A stretch of DNA of 64,000 nt from Thuidium tamariscinum (lineage: Eukaryota; Streptophyta; Bryopsida; Hypnales; Thuidiaceae), in contig OX344753.2 of NCBI GenBank assembly GCA_947034885.2, forward strand, positions 21,824,001 through 21,888,000, written 5' to 3'. Within the stretch, counting starts at the first letter, position 1. Each line of letters begins with the position of its first letter. This document shows positions 12,155 to 24,754 of this stretch, piece by piece. A program made the position numbers and the translations under genes. The notes below the pieces were generated by a model. The model had not been told where the DNA came from and did not search any database. It saw only the letters and a list, made by a program, of their open reading frames with translations.

Positions 12155-12703
12155 AAGGTAGGTACACCCAAAAGCGCCAGTTTTTCATACTGTGCCTAGC
12201 TCCTGTTATTATGTTGTTAAGATATTTTTTTTACAGTCTTGTTGGTGAGTGAAAGCATGTTCCAACGCACCAAAGAACAATGGATTTGGATATCGTATGC
12301 AAAAGTTATTAACAGTCAAAGTGTGTTTCTAAAAGCGCCATCTATAGTCTGGATACATGATTGATTTTGAAAATGTACACGTGTTGTACAGAGCGCTTTA
12401 AGGTCAGGTGCCATTTTGGGTGTACCTAAGGTAGGTACACCCAAAAGCGCCACTTATTCATACTGAGCTTAGTTCCTGCTATTAATTAGTTCAAATTTTT
12501 ATGTAGTCTTGTTGGCAAGTGAAAGCATGTTCCAACGCACCAAAGAACACAGGATTTGGATACTGTATGCAAAAGTTATTAACAGTCAAAGTCTGTTTCT
12601 GAAAGTGCCATCTACAGTCTGTGAACATGACTGATTTCGGAAATGTATGTGCACTGTAGATGGCGCTTTTAGGAACAGGGCACTTTTGGGTGTACCTACC
12701 TTA
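12155..12703 (+). mobile_element. Two head-to-tail copies of a ~275-bp MITE (family M1)
   Basis: Copy one spans 12155-12428 and copy two about 12428-12703, same orientation, sharing the junction sequence. Each begins AAGGTAGGTACACCCAAAAG and ends in the inverse, CTTTTGGGTGTACCTACCTT (the last terminus of copy one is shortened). The conserved core is GAAAGCATGTTCCAACGCAC followed by CAAAGAACA. The flank TTATA appears on both outer sides of the pair, a possible target duplication. No open frame. The same element lies at 15102, 23861, 28199, 46255 and 55073. Confidence 0.8.
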
Positions 12704-13173
12704 CCTTATATGAGTAGTAGACTGAGGAAAAAGAACACTAAAGTTAAAACTACCTATAAAAGATAACTTAAGCATTTCAGCATGTAAGATGTGGGAAATT
12801 CCCTATAAAATTGAGCTCAATGTGTGCAAATATAAGGATGAGCAACAAGGAAAAAATAAAAAAATAAAAAATAAAATCCTCAAAAATGAATATTTTACTC
12901 AATATCAAGGCAAATTTTCATTAGGACCCATTCTAATTTTATAGACTCACATATTATCGTTAGCTTGCACTTCTCTCTAAGTAATAGATGAAGAAGGATG
13001 ATTGGACGAGAATGTACAAACTCATAATCTTTTTCAATATATAGTGCATCTAAGTCTTGTCTACAATAGGTCAGCCTATGAAGCCATTAAAGGAGGGTTG
13101 TCTAAAATAGGTACTTCTACCTTAATCCTTCCAACTCATTAAGCTAGTGATTTGGGACAAAATACAAATGAGC
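12704..13173. other. AT-rich intergenic DNA, no feature seen
   Basis: No open frame, repeat boundary or RNA gene could be supported. Confidence 0.35.
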
Positions 13174-13297
13174 TTAACCCCTAACTGCCCAATCAATCAT
13201 ATATATATGGTCGATCTGAAAATTCAGGCCCATTTCTGAATGGGTAGTTAAATTCCTGTGACTATTTTTTAAAAATTTGGGCAGTTTTAAGGGTTAA
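13174..13297. mobile_element. 124-bp TTAA-bounded miniature element
   Basis: The left end is TTAACCCCTAACTGCCCAA and the right end TTGGGCAGTTTTAAGGGTTAA less its first base, an imperfect inverted pair. The ends match those of the ~650-bp elements at 28722 and 50222, so this looks like an internally deleted or independently short member. It is flanked by TTAA on both sides and has no coding capacity. Confidence 0.6.
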
Positions 13298-15101
13298 CTA
13301 TTGAAAACTTTCATTTTTCACTGAAAAAAGTACATATTTGATTATTGAGAGGTCTTCAAAGGGATACATGTACCATAAGTGAAGTATAAAGCTTGCCAAT
13401 TTTACTTCATTTCCTAGCTTTATGCAATTTCACTTAATTTGAGATCTAAAAAATTGTACATATCCATTTACTTTGAAAATGGTCCGAATGGAAAGAGGAA
13501 AGTGTTTTCATGATATTCACCATTGAAAATTTAAACATACAACTATTGATTTGGAGTTATTTGCAATTTCTACTTATAAAAATAATTGCATTTCAACAAT
13601 TGCAAGGTGGATTGTGTAATGAATTTAATAGTTTTTCATCTAAAATTAAGTTTTTTAGAAGTGCATTTTAGTGTGCCAACACTTTTTGTAGTTGTTCATG
13701 TCACCTCAAATCCCCAAAAAAATTTATATACAAATTTGAGAAACATTGTGGGAAAAAGCAACATACTAAATATAGAAAATATACTCTTCTCTCGTTATAA
13801 CCTCACAACTCCAATGCAATTTTGTGCTCAAAATTTGTGTACTTACTGATAAACAAGCTCTTTAAACATCTATGCAGTTAGATTTTGGAAAAAATTCAAT
13901 TTCCTTCACTAGGGATGACTACAAGTCCATGCACTTTTTTCATAGTCAAAACACACTTGAAAAGGCTTGGGCATTAGGGGTTAAATTACATGCTCTATAA
14001 TTTCTTTGAAGCATGCATAAACAAAGAGAGTATTATGTCCAAATAGAAGAGGATTTCATTGTCCAAAATGAGGGCTATTGGTGCTTATGAAGGCACTATC
14101 TAATATTGGACAATATTTTTATGGTGTGATGTTTGAAAAAAAATCTCTAGGATCTAATATTTAACTTGATTCTCAAACATGAAAAAATAAATTCCATTTG
14201 AGATGGAGATAAAAAAAACTAGAGCATTTGAAGTTGTAGAATTAGTTTTAAGTTGCACAAGTTTTTATACCAGTCACTTGTGCATATTCATTTAAAACTT
14301 TGAATTTTTATATAGAAGATGTAAAGTCGAGAATGTCATTGAAAAACAAAAAGTATATGAGACATTATATAAAAATAACAAAATCAAAATTCAAGGTGTT
14401 TCTATTGTAATGAATTTTTTGCATGATTACAAGAACTAATTCTATACACAATAAGGAGTGAAGCCATCAAAGACTAGTCACCTAATGTTGTCCATTGATC
14501 TATGTAGTTTAATTTTACATTAAATGCATCTACACAAACTTCAAAGAAGTCACCTCAAAGGGGGATAGGGCAACCTTCCATTTGTTACAAAATTCAAGGC
14601 ATTGTCAATCTTTGCATTTTCAAAACACTTTCTTCATTTCCAAATACATTTTGTATTTGAATAGATTGAATTTAGTGTTGTTGAAAAGAAGATAAAATTT
14701 CCTATTGCATAGAAGGGAAATGTAATGTAAAGCTCATAAGATCTATATAAAACCACTGTTGAAATTCTTGTGATTGCTTTCCATTAACATTAGGGAGTAA
14801 ACGACATATTTAATTGTTATCCAAGTGATCAAAATTTAAAGAATATTTATGGTCCTATTTCAAAACAATTTGATGCACTTGAAGATAGAGATTTATCCGA
14901 ATAAATTCTTTTTTATCATTAGAACTTTCTTATCATAGGATGAAATTGAATGTCAATTGATTAGTAAAAAAAGGTGAAAAATTTAGTGTTGAAGAGAGCT
15001 AGCTACCTTCAATCTTTAGAAGGATAATAGTTAGAGGTTGTATAGCAAGGAAATTTGAAACTTCTCTTAGACCAATAGCCATAAGTATGAAATGGCAATT
15101 A
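13298..15101. other. AT-rich intergenic DNA, no gene seen
   Basis: Only one open frame exceeds 80 codons (13586-13849, 87 codons), and its composition is that expected of AT-rich chance sequence. No family was recognised. Confidence 0.4.
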
Positions 15102-15376
15102 AAGTAGGTACACCCAAAAGCGCCTTGTTCCTAAAAGCGCCATCTACAGTGCACATACATTTTCGAAATCAGTCATGTTCACAGATTGTAGATGGCACTT
15201 TCAGAAACAAACTTTGACTGTTAATAACTTTTACATAAGGTATCCAAATCCTGTGTTCTTTGGTGCATTGGAACATGCTTTCACTTGCCAACAAGACTAC
15301 ATAAAAATTTGAACTAATTAATAGCAGGAAGTAGGCTCAGTATGAATAAGTGTCGCTTTTGGGTGTACCTACCTTA
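15102..15376 (-). mobile_element. MITE family M1 copy, inverted relative to the 12.2-kb pair
   Basis: It begins AAGTAGGTACACCCAAAAG and ends CTTTTGGGTGTACCTACCTTA. Internal landmarks (the reverse complement of AAAGCATGTTCCAACGCACC, then CTTGCCAACAAGACT) are preserved with few differences from the other copies, so it is a relatively recent insertion. No coding capacity. Confidence 0.8.
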
Positions 15377-15589
15377 CTTATGTATTTCTTGCATTCTCTA
15401 TAGATAGTTCAATAGGGCCTTCAAATTTTCTTTTTGCGTAATGAGTCCAAAAAACATATCAAATTTTTTCACTTTGGTAGTCAAGATATTGGTTGGAAAT
15501 AAATGGACGAAGGTAAATAAATGTACAAAAATTAAATGTTTTAGTCTTAAATTCTTTACTTCTTACAAGATCTAGGTGCTCAAAGTAGT

Positions 15590-15591
15590 AT

Positions 15592-15626
<35 letters not shown>

Positions 15627-15630
15627 TTTT
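15590..15630. repeat. TTTA microsatellite
   Basis: About ten uninterrupted TTTA units. Confidence 0.95.
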
Positions 15631-15934
15631 TCCACTTCAATGAAAAATTAGAAGAAAAGAAATTTGGGTTCTACCATTTAGTACAATCTACATGCTTAGG
15701 TTGAAAACAAGCATACCAAGATTAAAATTTGAATTCATTTTGAAGAAGGCTTCACTACCTTGGATTAATGTTATCCCTCTTGTAAATTGTAAAATATCAA
15801 GAAACATCAATAACTTAGTACCACTAAGCTCTTAAAAATAGATTGGTACTTATTTAATTTGGCAAATTGATGTTTTAGAGCAATATTAAATGTGGAATTT
15901 TTTCTAAAAGATAGAAGTGTAGTTTAGCGTGGGG

Positions 15935-16505
15935 GAGATCCAATGTCCAATTTTTAGACGATGTATAGATTGAAATTCAAATTTCTTTCTCATTACAGCT
16001 TGGATGAAAGTCATTGTAATTTTTAAAGACAATATTTATGAAGTTGTGGTCCTCTCCAAGGATTGAATTTGGTGTTACTAGAGCACGTATTTTTCCAAAA
16101 TTACAAATGTGGAAATATGTCAATGTGGTTGACTTGGGTGGATTCTAGTTCAAATTTGATATTGCAAAAATGAGGTCATAAATTCAAAGAACATAAAAAT
16201 TCCAAAAAATGATCATGTCAAGAGAACTTCATTTCAAATCCTTTCCAACAAAATTTACTCAAAAAATGAAAATACTTTTCTTGTAATTGAATTTACTAGG
16301 AATTATGAATTTTTCCTTTCAAAATTTATAAAAAAATATTGGTGGTAGCATTGGTGAACCTAACTATATGAATAGAATCTAAAATTCAAATTCTACAACT
16401 TTGCTTTGTATCTCAATTCCAAAATTTTCTTCCAAATAGTACCTTTTGATGATTTTTTTTGAAATCATCAGTTCTGGAGATGAGTTTCAATGCATATGGG
16501 CTTCA
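15935..16505 (+). repeat. Dispersed repeat DR1, copy 2
   Basis: Colinear with 3364-3925: ATGTATAGATTGAAATT, GAAGTTGTGGTCCTCTCCAA, AATGAGGTCATA, ATGTCAAGAGAAC, then the TCATCAGTTCTG end. There are many substitutions and no open frame. Confidence 0.6.
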
Positions 16506-18827
16506 CGATGAATTTTTAGGCCATGATCCTTGAATGGCCCTTGACTTTATATAGCTATAAATTGGCAAAAGAACCCTACTAAGAGGCAATTCCTCACCGG
16601 TCTTTTAATGATTATATAAATTTTGTTGTATTAGTCAAAATATAAAATACTTAAGTTGCCCACACATGCAAAATATTAATCTTGGATTTTGCAAAAATCA
16701 TTCAAAAAATTAACTTGTAATTACAAAAAATTGAAAGTTTCAACAATGACAATTGACCAAAACATTAAAAAATCACAATTTGGCTTATTAATAAGGAATT
16801 TTAGATGCTAATGTACTTTTAGCTCAAATGTGTTGAGCAAATTGCCCCTTACTATTGTATCATCCTATAAAATTTCTTCTAAATATGTGAAAAGGTAAAA
16901 CAAAAATTTGAAAAGAAAAACAAATAAATTTTCTTTAAGAAGGATATAGACTTTTTATGTAGGGGAATCTTAAAGTAAGGTAAAATAGTCCATTGTAGTT
17001 AGTCAAATGACTCACAATAGACACCTAATGATCCCATGATGGTTTTTCAAGCCACAATCAATATTTAACTAGACACCAATGGAGTGATTAGTGACCCCAT
17101 TAGGAACATCCTACTTCTTTAGTGTAAATCATTGTAGGAAGTGACTTTTCATGGCCTTGTACATTGGAAATTATTGTGACGGCTTCAGGTGATTAAATTG
17201 AGCATATTGGATATAATTTGTATTGGTTATAGAGTAACCTCTTGACACTTTTGGACAAATCACTTCAAAAATTCATAACAAATTCATACTTTGTCTAAAA
17301 AAATATAATTTCAATCGCTCATATCACTATTCCTTACACTTGTCTTTATGTAAAAAAGAAAATTTAATTTTTAGCAATGACACAAGACTAGACTCCAAAT
17401 TCTAACCACAATGGGGGGTTTTACCTTACTGGCAAACGAAGGTATTCTTGATCCCAAATTGGTACTTCCAATTGAAAATAGTACATTGGTTTCTTCTTTA
17501 ATATTGTAAGTGACATGTAGGATTGGCACTTACAATATTAAAGAAGAAAAATTTGGAAGATGGTAATGACAAAGTTTTTTTGTTGATCTTTTTTTCATCA
17601 TACAATTACAAAATTCATTTGGGCATCTATTTCTAAAATTGTTTTCTACCAAGCATGTCCAACAACTACTAGGTTAATATTGATTTTTTTAATAGATTCT
17701 CCTAAGTATAAAAGTTCTATCTTGCAATAAGAAAATTAAAAAACAACTTGATATCAAAGCTTAAAGTTTGTGATAAAATACTTTATTTCAAATTTTTCTC
17801 CAAAAATCAAGTGTCAACTATAAAATGATTGACTAGGCATTAAAGTCTAAGACTAAGACATAGCCTCAGTTTTATTGCTATGATGCAAAATATAATGACA
17901 TTGCTGTTGTATTCCTAAAGCTTTCTTTCATTGTTGGGCTTACCATTGAGAGTTGGATATTTGGCAATGACTTCCACTTTTGAGTGTTAGTGCATATGAC
18001 TGTGTGTCACAATGCACCCCAAAAAAATTTAATCAAATTTTTTTTTAAATTAATAAATTCCCCAGCCGCTGGACCTCCTCCTGGGCTTTGAAAAAATTAA
18101 TTAATTAAAATTAATTTCTCCCCTCCCCTGCCCTTGACAATCAATATGGGACAATTCAAATCTCGTATCCCGTATCCATGTTCATATATGTATTCACTAT
18201 TCACTACTTATACCATATCAAATATCTGTATCTATATTTGGTACTATATCCATATTTTGTATTCACGCTATACTTGTATTTATATTCTGAATTCGTATTT
18301 GGAGGTCTCAAATTAAATCTCACAAAGATCAACGGCTTCTGATTTTTTGAGAAATCAATAGTATTTTGGAGAAGAAGCATTTTTGAGAAAAAATTGACAA
18401 TCTGTAATTTTTGAGAGGGAGAAAAACTAAAGGCAAACTAGAACGTGACTGCCACTTTTGGATGCATTGTGTGTGTTGTAAACATATGTGCTACATAGAA
18501 GCCCATTTAAGAATCAAATTTGATTCAATTGCATAAACAACTTTCTAAAGCCTTCCATCTCCCCTAAATACCCAAGGTTTTTTCTTACCATCTTAGAGTA
18601 TATTCAAAGCTAAACAAAAAGACCAAGTTTAGATTGATTTTATTAACTTAAAAAATAATAATTGTATTAATTATAATTTGATGTATTATAAATCACATAA
18701 TAAAAGAAGACACAACAATATCACTTAAAAATTGAAATATAATTAATTTTGATGAAGAAAAAATTTAAAAAAATTGTTAAAGAAATTTGAAGTCTTTCTA
18801 TCTATTTTTTACATTTCAAATCTAATA
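16506..18827. other. AT-rich intergenic DNA holding a perfect 22-bp hairpin
   Basis: No gene is supported. The hairpin at 17491-17548 is listed separately. A degenerate TAT/CAT-rich tract lies at about 18165-18300. A short GC-rich patch is seen near 18060-18130. Confidence 0.4.
17491..17548. repeat. Perfect 22-bp inverted repeat with a 14-nt loop
   Basis: The arms are 17491-17512 (TTCTTCTTTAATATTGTAAG plus TG) and 17527-17548, its exact reverse complement. The arms are AT-rich. It could be the remnant of a very small foldback element; no function is shown. Confidence 0.85.
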
Positions 18828-19756
18828 TTAATCCCTAAAGTTCTTTGACTATATTTTCACCAATTCCCCTCCAAAATTGCCATTTCTAACACAAGTACCA
18901 AATATTTGGAAAATATTGTTTTTAGACACATATAATTGTAGGATCTTGTAGTATACTGGTTTGAAAAAATGAGGAAAAAATTTCAGAAATTTCTACCATG
19001 TGGATTACAAGATATTAGTGTTCAAAGGTACAAAAATCCTTTTTTTATTGCTGCGAAAATCCGAGCAGTTGCTTTTTACAAGCTCACATTTGCATGAAAA
19101 AAGTCCAAAATGGTAGTGCTTCTTTGGATTCAATCTCCAAGGCAAGTTGTCTACATGATTGAAAATTTTCAAATCATATGGAATTGGAAAACATATAGGA
19201 AAAAAATAGTAAGTAGAAAAAAGTAAATAATGATTCAAAATACTAAATTGTTAAGAATTTATTTGTGAAATTGAAACTTGCCAATCCCAATGGTTCAAAT
19301 GTTGTAATAAAAAACCACACCCAATGATTTTATTTTTTTCCAAAAATATTGAAAATTGAGTAAAATAAAGGACTTCAAAGTTTATTTTAGAGTAGAAAAT
19401 CCATAACTACCCGCAAACTAAAACTCTCATAACTTTTGATTCATTCATCCAAATAAAATGATTCAAAGCTTTTCAATTATATATAAATCTATAAAACCAA
19501 TTAAATTAATTTTTTTCAAAAAAAGTGATTTTTTTCTATCTGCCCAATCTGCCCAAGTTGAGAAATAAACAACATATCATACAATAACTTTTTAACCATA
19601 CAGTCAAAAGTCACGAAAATTGTTGGGCTTTAAAGATATTCCTTGTCCACACCTTCTATTAAATTTTGGTCCCAAAACATGGAAATCTCTAGTCACACGT
19701 ACCTGCCCAAAATAATTATGTTGCCAAAAAAGGCACATTGGTCCTTTAGGGGTTAA
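18828..19756 (+). mobile_element. Most intact ~930-bp TTAA-bounded element (T1 family)
   Basis: It begins TTAATCCCTAAAG and ends CCTTTAGGGGTTAA, giving imperfect inverted termini directly bounded by TTAA. It aligns by eye over its full length with the split copy at 1123-3262 and with 26630-27496, and in reverse with 25400-26326. A 77-codon and a 72-codon open frame on the minus strand are chance. It carries no transposase, so it is non-autonomous. Confidence 0.6.
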
Positions 19757-21048
19757 GTTCATAAAAAATATAAGACTAGAGGATATAGCATGCATAACCA
19801 CAAATGGTTCATAGCTTCTCAAAATCTATTCTACAAAATCTTGAATGAATTTCTAATGTGATTTCTCCCTTAAGATTCAATGCATTTGAGGCTCATCTCT
19901 AGTTTAATGAAGTAGGATTTGCAATAGCCACCCTGGCACAAAACCTTCAATAAAAAAATCATGAACAATTTTTTCAAAATCAAATTGTATTTGAAATAGA
20001 CTCTACAGGATATTCAACTAAAAAAATATATCCAAACTAATACTTTTATTATATGACTTTATAGTTTAGTTGACACCAAAATATAGTGCCTTAGACATTT
20101 AGGGAGTAAAGCTATTGCAATAAAAGGCTCTTGTGTGTATCTGCTTCTATAATCCTCTTTTAAGTTGGGCAAGGCCTTTAATTCATTTTTGTTTTAATTT
20201 AAAGAACTTAGGAACACCATTCACTTGTGGTGTGAATTTAACAAAATAAGGCATCTATTAATCTTGTTGATTTGCCTCTTTGAGACTTACAAATTATGTG
20301 ATGTATTTTCTTCATACAAAGTATTTGTTATGCAATATTTAAGATTTTGAATTGTTGAATTATTCAAATGTGCTTAATTTTGAATTAGTAGCATTAATTT
20401 ATTTGATTTTGGGTAATGGCCCATTGCTCAAGGCACATTGGTTTCAAATCTGTGCAATTTGTAGAAAGAGTTGTTTTGCATATCTAAAAGCTAGATAACT
20501 TAAGATGACTCCATTTGTGCTGAGCAAATTAGGGGAAAATTGAACCCTTAAAGAGGCTTTGAGTTTTCTTACTAATTTTAATACAAATTAAATGAGTATG
20601 AGAGTGCCCATGTCATCATTACTACTTCCATGTAGGATTGCATGTATCCACTTGGCTTGTAGATATTTGCGGTAGGCGTGTGCTCCATCTTTCATGATTG
20701 AATCATCATGAGATTTGAGAGATTTGGGAGATGGATTAGATAATGATGACAATTTTTGAATTTATCATGCAATTCTTGGCATAATTAGTGAGATAAAAAG
20801 GCTCTTTCCTTCCAAATAGTTATGAGACTATGGAGATGGATTGGATAATGATGATAAATTTTTGAATTCATCATGCAATTCTTGGCCCAATTAGTAAGTT
20901 GAAAAGGCTCTTCCCACCCACTCTCTTGCATTACAAAGCGGCCTCTTTGGAGGTTCAATTCTCCCCTAGTGACATATAAATGCATTTCCATTTTTTTTTT
21001 AAAACTCCTTGTCTTTGTTCAAACGTATTATCTTTTAATAGCTTAATA
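19757..21048. other. AT-rich intergenic DNA with a partial T2-like segment
   Basis: About 19770-19910 resembles part of the ~650-bp T2 elements (CTCAAAATCTATTCTACAA, then TTTGAGGCTCAT). A ~60-bp local duplication (GGAGATGGATTAGATAATGA and GGAGATGGATTGGATAATGA) occurs near 20730 and 20830. No gene is supported. Confidence 0.4.
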
Positions 21049-21182
21049 CATTAAGGACCAGGTCAATGATTGCAAATGAATATCTGGTTGAAAATGACAT
21101 GTTTTCATTAGAAGTGACTACTAATGAAAACCTGTCATTTTCACCTAGAGTCATCAACTAATCATTGACCTGGTCCTTAATG
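21049..21182. repeat. 134-bp foldback element
   Basis: The outer arms CATTAAGGACCAGGTCAATG and CATTGACCTGGTCCTTAATG are perfect inverses. The inner arms AAAATGACATGTTTTCATTA and TAATGAAAACCTGTCATTTT pair with one mismatch. Most of the element can therefore fold into a single hairpin. It is probably a MITE; the target duplication is not clear. Confidence 0.75.
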
Positions 21183-21399
21183 GGTTAACCAAAGTTATCA
21201 AATTCTAGGTGTGGACATACCATGTAAGCTAGACCAACCCAATTTTGCCAATTGCATACTTTTATCACCCTATTTTTGGCCCTATTTTCACTATCAAATT
21301 CATCCAATTTTGTTTGTTTTATGACAAAAGCAGTGCATTAATTCCTAAACATCCAAACTCATCTTTAGGATTGATTATTTCAAAAAGATCATCTAAAAG

Positions 21400-21920
21400 T
21401 TCTATTTGAAAGAATATTTTGGAATTGAAACCAAAACAAAAGTTGTAGAGTTTGAATTGTAGATTCTATCCATATAGTTAGGTTCCTGAAAACTATCACC
21501 AATATTTTTCTATAAACTTTGAAAGAGAAAATTCTAAATTCCTTGAAAATTTAATTACAAGAAAAACATTGTCATTTTTTGGAATATTTTGTTGGAAGGG
21601 ACTTGAAACAAGGTTCTCTTGACATGACAATTTTTTTGGAATTTTTGTGTTTTTTGACTCTATGACCTCATTTTTGCAATTCCAAACTTAAACTAGAGTC
21701 AATTCAAGTCAACCACTTCACATACTTCTAGATTTGTAATTTTAGAAGAATGTGTGCTCTAGTCACACCAAATCCAACCCTAAAATAGGACCACAACATC
21801 ATAAAGTATCTCTAAAAATTAGGATGATTCTCATCCAAGTTGTAATGAGAAAAAAATTTGATTTTCAATTTGTACATTGTCCAAAAAATGAATGTTGGAG
21901 TGCTCTAGGGATATACCATT
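21400..21920 (-). repeat. Dispersed repeat DR1, copy 3 (inverted)
   Basis: Reverse-complement match to 3364-3925, including GTTCTCTTGACATGAC, GACCTCATTTTTGCAA and GCTCTAGGG at the end corresponding to the start of copy 1. No coding potential. Confidence 0.6.
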
Positions 21921-23390
21921 AAAAGGTAGTGTGTCAATATATAATTGATGAATATTGAAGTGCTAATAGATACATAGAAAGGCAATAATGTTATTAATAG
22001 GACATTTATGATTCCACTCTATAGGGCAATTTTGTAGTTTTAGGCCAAGCTACTTCAAAAATTCATAGAAATTACAATTTTAATTGGAAAAATTAAAATT
22101 TCACTTGGGTTTAATTTGTAAAAAAAAGTGTGCACTCTTTTAAGAAATATGTGACCCCCTTAGAGTTGATACCAAGATATTCAAAATACAAATCAAGGTA
22201 GTATTAGGCTTGTTTATCTAATGGTACAGAGTAATATTTTTTAGGAGTTTTGTGCCATAGAAGTCAAGATTCAAGGCTAAATTGAATTTAAATTGAGGCA
22301 AAAGTAAATATCCAATATAACCTCCATGCTTGAACTATACTTTTGAATATAAAATTAGGAAAAAAACACCATATAAACCATATGAGTTCATTCTATCCAA
22401 ATCAAGGCAAATTTGATGCTAAAAGTATCTCAATTGAAATGAAATTTGGGCTTTTTGATTAATTATTGGGCATTTAATTACTAAAGGACTAAGGTCATTT
22501 TTTGTAAAAAAACACTCAAAATTGCCCCTACTATTGTATTCACCAAAAGTTTCAAGAAAAGTTTCTTAAGAAAAAAAATCTAATTGTAGATCTTGTACAC
22601 AAAATAAGGATTTTTAACGGAAGTCCATCCTAATTAATTGACATTTCACACTTAATAAATATCTACCTTTCCTATAAATCAATAGTTATTGAAGTGTAGA
22701 GTGTGAAATGTTTCAAACATCTACAGTTTTTTAGAATAAGTCCTTTTTAATTATTTGGTCCTCTTAAAGTCCCTATTCTTTATAGTAGACTTGTAGAAGA
22801 AGAAGTGGAGTAAGAATTTTGTGACACTTGGGCAAAGGGATTGAAAGACATAAGTATTTGAAGGAAAAATCCTTTGACCATTGATTGTGAAAAATTCTTT
22901 TATTATGGATTTTCAACTTAAAAATCTAGGATATTTAGCTAAATAATATTCATGTCCCTAAAAAAAATTTCACCCAAAAAAAATGTTGAGCATATCAAAA
23001 AGAAATCTCACAATGCAACAATGTTCAAAAGTCTAGTCAAAAGTTCACAATGCAAAACATAATTTTTTGAACACATTTGCCAACTCAAAATTTTGAAACT
23101 TAGAAATCCAAACAATGGATATACTAATGCTTTACAAGGTTGCCAAAAAAATTTGGAAAAAACAAATCTTCTACTTTTTATAGGATTTAGAAGGACTTTG
23201 TGAAGCATATATAGGCAACGACTTTTGGTGAGCTTTGGAAAATGAGTTCACTTGTATTCCCAGTCTATTCTTAGATTGTTCTCCTATATTGAGAACTTTG
23301 AGCTTTACTTCCTTCATCCACCTTCTTTTATGGTAGAAACGATTAGACATGTTTTAGTTTTGAAATTTCAACCCTTCACTTATTGCACTA
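21921..23390. other. AT-rich intergenic DNA, no gene seen
   Basis: No open frame above 66 codons and no recognised family. TGACATTTCACACTTAATAA near 22640 and AGTGTAGAGTGTGAAATG near 22695 form a loose local inverted repeat. Confidence 0.35.
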
Positions 23391-23522
23391 CAAAAAAACA
23401 AGGATATAAATGACTTGTCCACAATGATTGTAAAGACAACAATGGCTACAAAATAGTCGTTTTGAAGTCATTTTGTAGTCATTCTTGCCCTTACAGTCAT
23501 TGTGGACAAGTCATTTATATCC
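23391..23522. repeat. Foldback element with a CACTACAAAAAAA left border
   Basis: GGATATAAATGACTTGTCCA (plus CAATGA) at 23402 is inverted at 23497-23522 (TCATTGTGGACAAGTCATTT then ATATCC). Just outside the left arm is CACTACAAAAAAA, which resembles the end of plant CACTA-type elements. No matching right terminus is seen. It may be a truncated CACTA-derived miniature element. Confidence 0.6.
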
Positions 23523-23529
23523 ATAAAAA

Positions 23530-23797
23530 ATGTTCCTCTTCCCTTGGCCTTGGTAAATTGAGTGTTGGTAGTCCAACCCTTCTGCTTTAAGTTGAATATT
23601 TCATAAAAAATCCCATAACTTCTTCACTTGGTGGACGATTGAAACAAAAATTATATATGATACTCATCAAGTTTTTACAAAACTACATATCTCCAAAAAG
23701 ATTCAAAGAAGATTCAAGTACAAATTTAGTTCATAGGAAGCTACTTGAACTCTAAATTGTCTTGTAAAGAGACAATGGTTCTTTAGGGATTAAATTG
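23530..23797 (+). repeat. Diverged right-end fragment of a TTAA-bounded element
   Basis: It ends GGTTCTTTAGGGATTAA like other T1 copies and has a loosely similar body (CATAACTTCTTCACT). Its left boundary is unclear. Confidence 0.3.
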
Positions 23798-23860
23798 CTA
23801 TAAATTTTTGTACAAGAGATAAGTTGGGAACTTAGAATTGAGACATTGGCTTTCATTCTA

Positions 23861-24136
23861 AGGTAGGTATACCCCAAGACACACCTCACCTTAAAGTGTC
23901 ATCTACAATGCACACACATTTCCAAAATCAGTCATGTATACAAAATACATATGGTGTTTTCAGAAAGAGACTTTGACTGTTAATAACTTTTGCATAGGGT
24001 ATCCAAATCCTACTTTCTTTGGTACATTGGAATGTGCTTTCACTTGCCAACAAGACTCTATAAAAATTTGAGCAACCTAATAATAGTAACTAGGCATGAT
24101 ACCAATAAATGAGACTTTTGGGTATACCCATGTTAA
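23861..24136 (-). mobile_element. MITE family M1 copy, older
   Basis: It begins AAGGTAGGTATACCCC and ends GGGTATACCCATGTTAA, both diverged from the consensus terminus. The core (AATAACTTTTGCATAGGGTA, GTGCTTTCACTTGCCAACAA) is conserved. More substitutions than the 15.1-kb copy suggest an older insertion. Confidence 0.75.
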
Positions 24137-24754
24137 ACTTTTGAAGTCCCAACTCCCGCATTCAGTTTGTGCTTTTTTTTTATTCACCTTCTACAACCCA
24201 AGGAAAGCGGGATTTGACTCGACCTCGACTTCGAAAGTTGGGACATGAGACGTAGTGTGAAGGTTTGTAGCCGACATCCCTCCCAAACCTTCGGAACTGC
24301 TGACCTCACGCTTCAAACCCCATGTGCCATGATTGCCCGCAACGTCTTCATTCCTGATTTGATTCGATTTTTTCGAGCAAGTCATCAAGCTGGGCTCCAT
24401 ACGTATGATTGGGTCACTCTAAGTTTAGTTTTTCTTCCATGGCCCACACTGATGCATTGCCACATCTGATGATTCCTTGAAAATGAAGACTTATTGCGAA
24501 AACGGTCGAGAGAGTTAATATTAGCAACTTGAGATGAAATGGAGTCATGGTGAATTGGAGACTTTGAGAGAGGATGGAATGATCAGTGGCCGGGGGGATG
24601 CAATTGGATAACTTAGTAAGCTTATCACAGTGCTTCAGTTGTTAATTGACCAGTGCATAAACTTGGACCAATATGCTGCACACTCCCAAATGTGTCACTC
24701 ATCCAAGCCAATCACTCTGTGTACATCTCCAAAATCAATATGTATGTACAGTGG
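24137..24754. other. Moderate-GC intergenic DNA, no gene supported
   Basis: Overlapping 69- and 74-codon open frames on opposite strands at 24191-24469 do not match any family I know. It could be a gene fragment too decayed to name. Confidence 0.3.
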
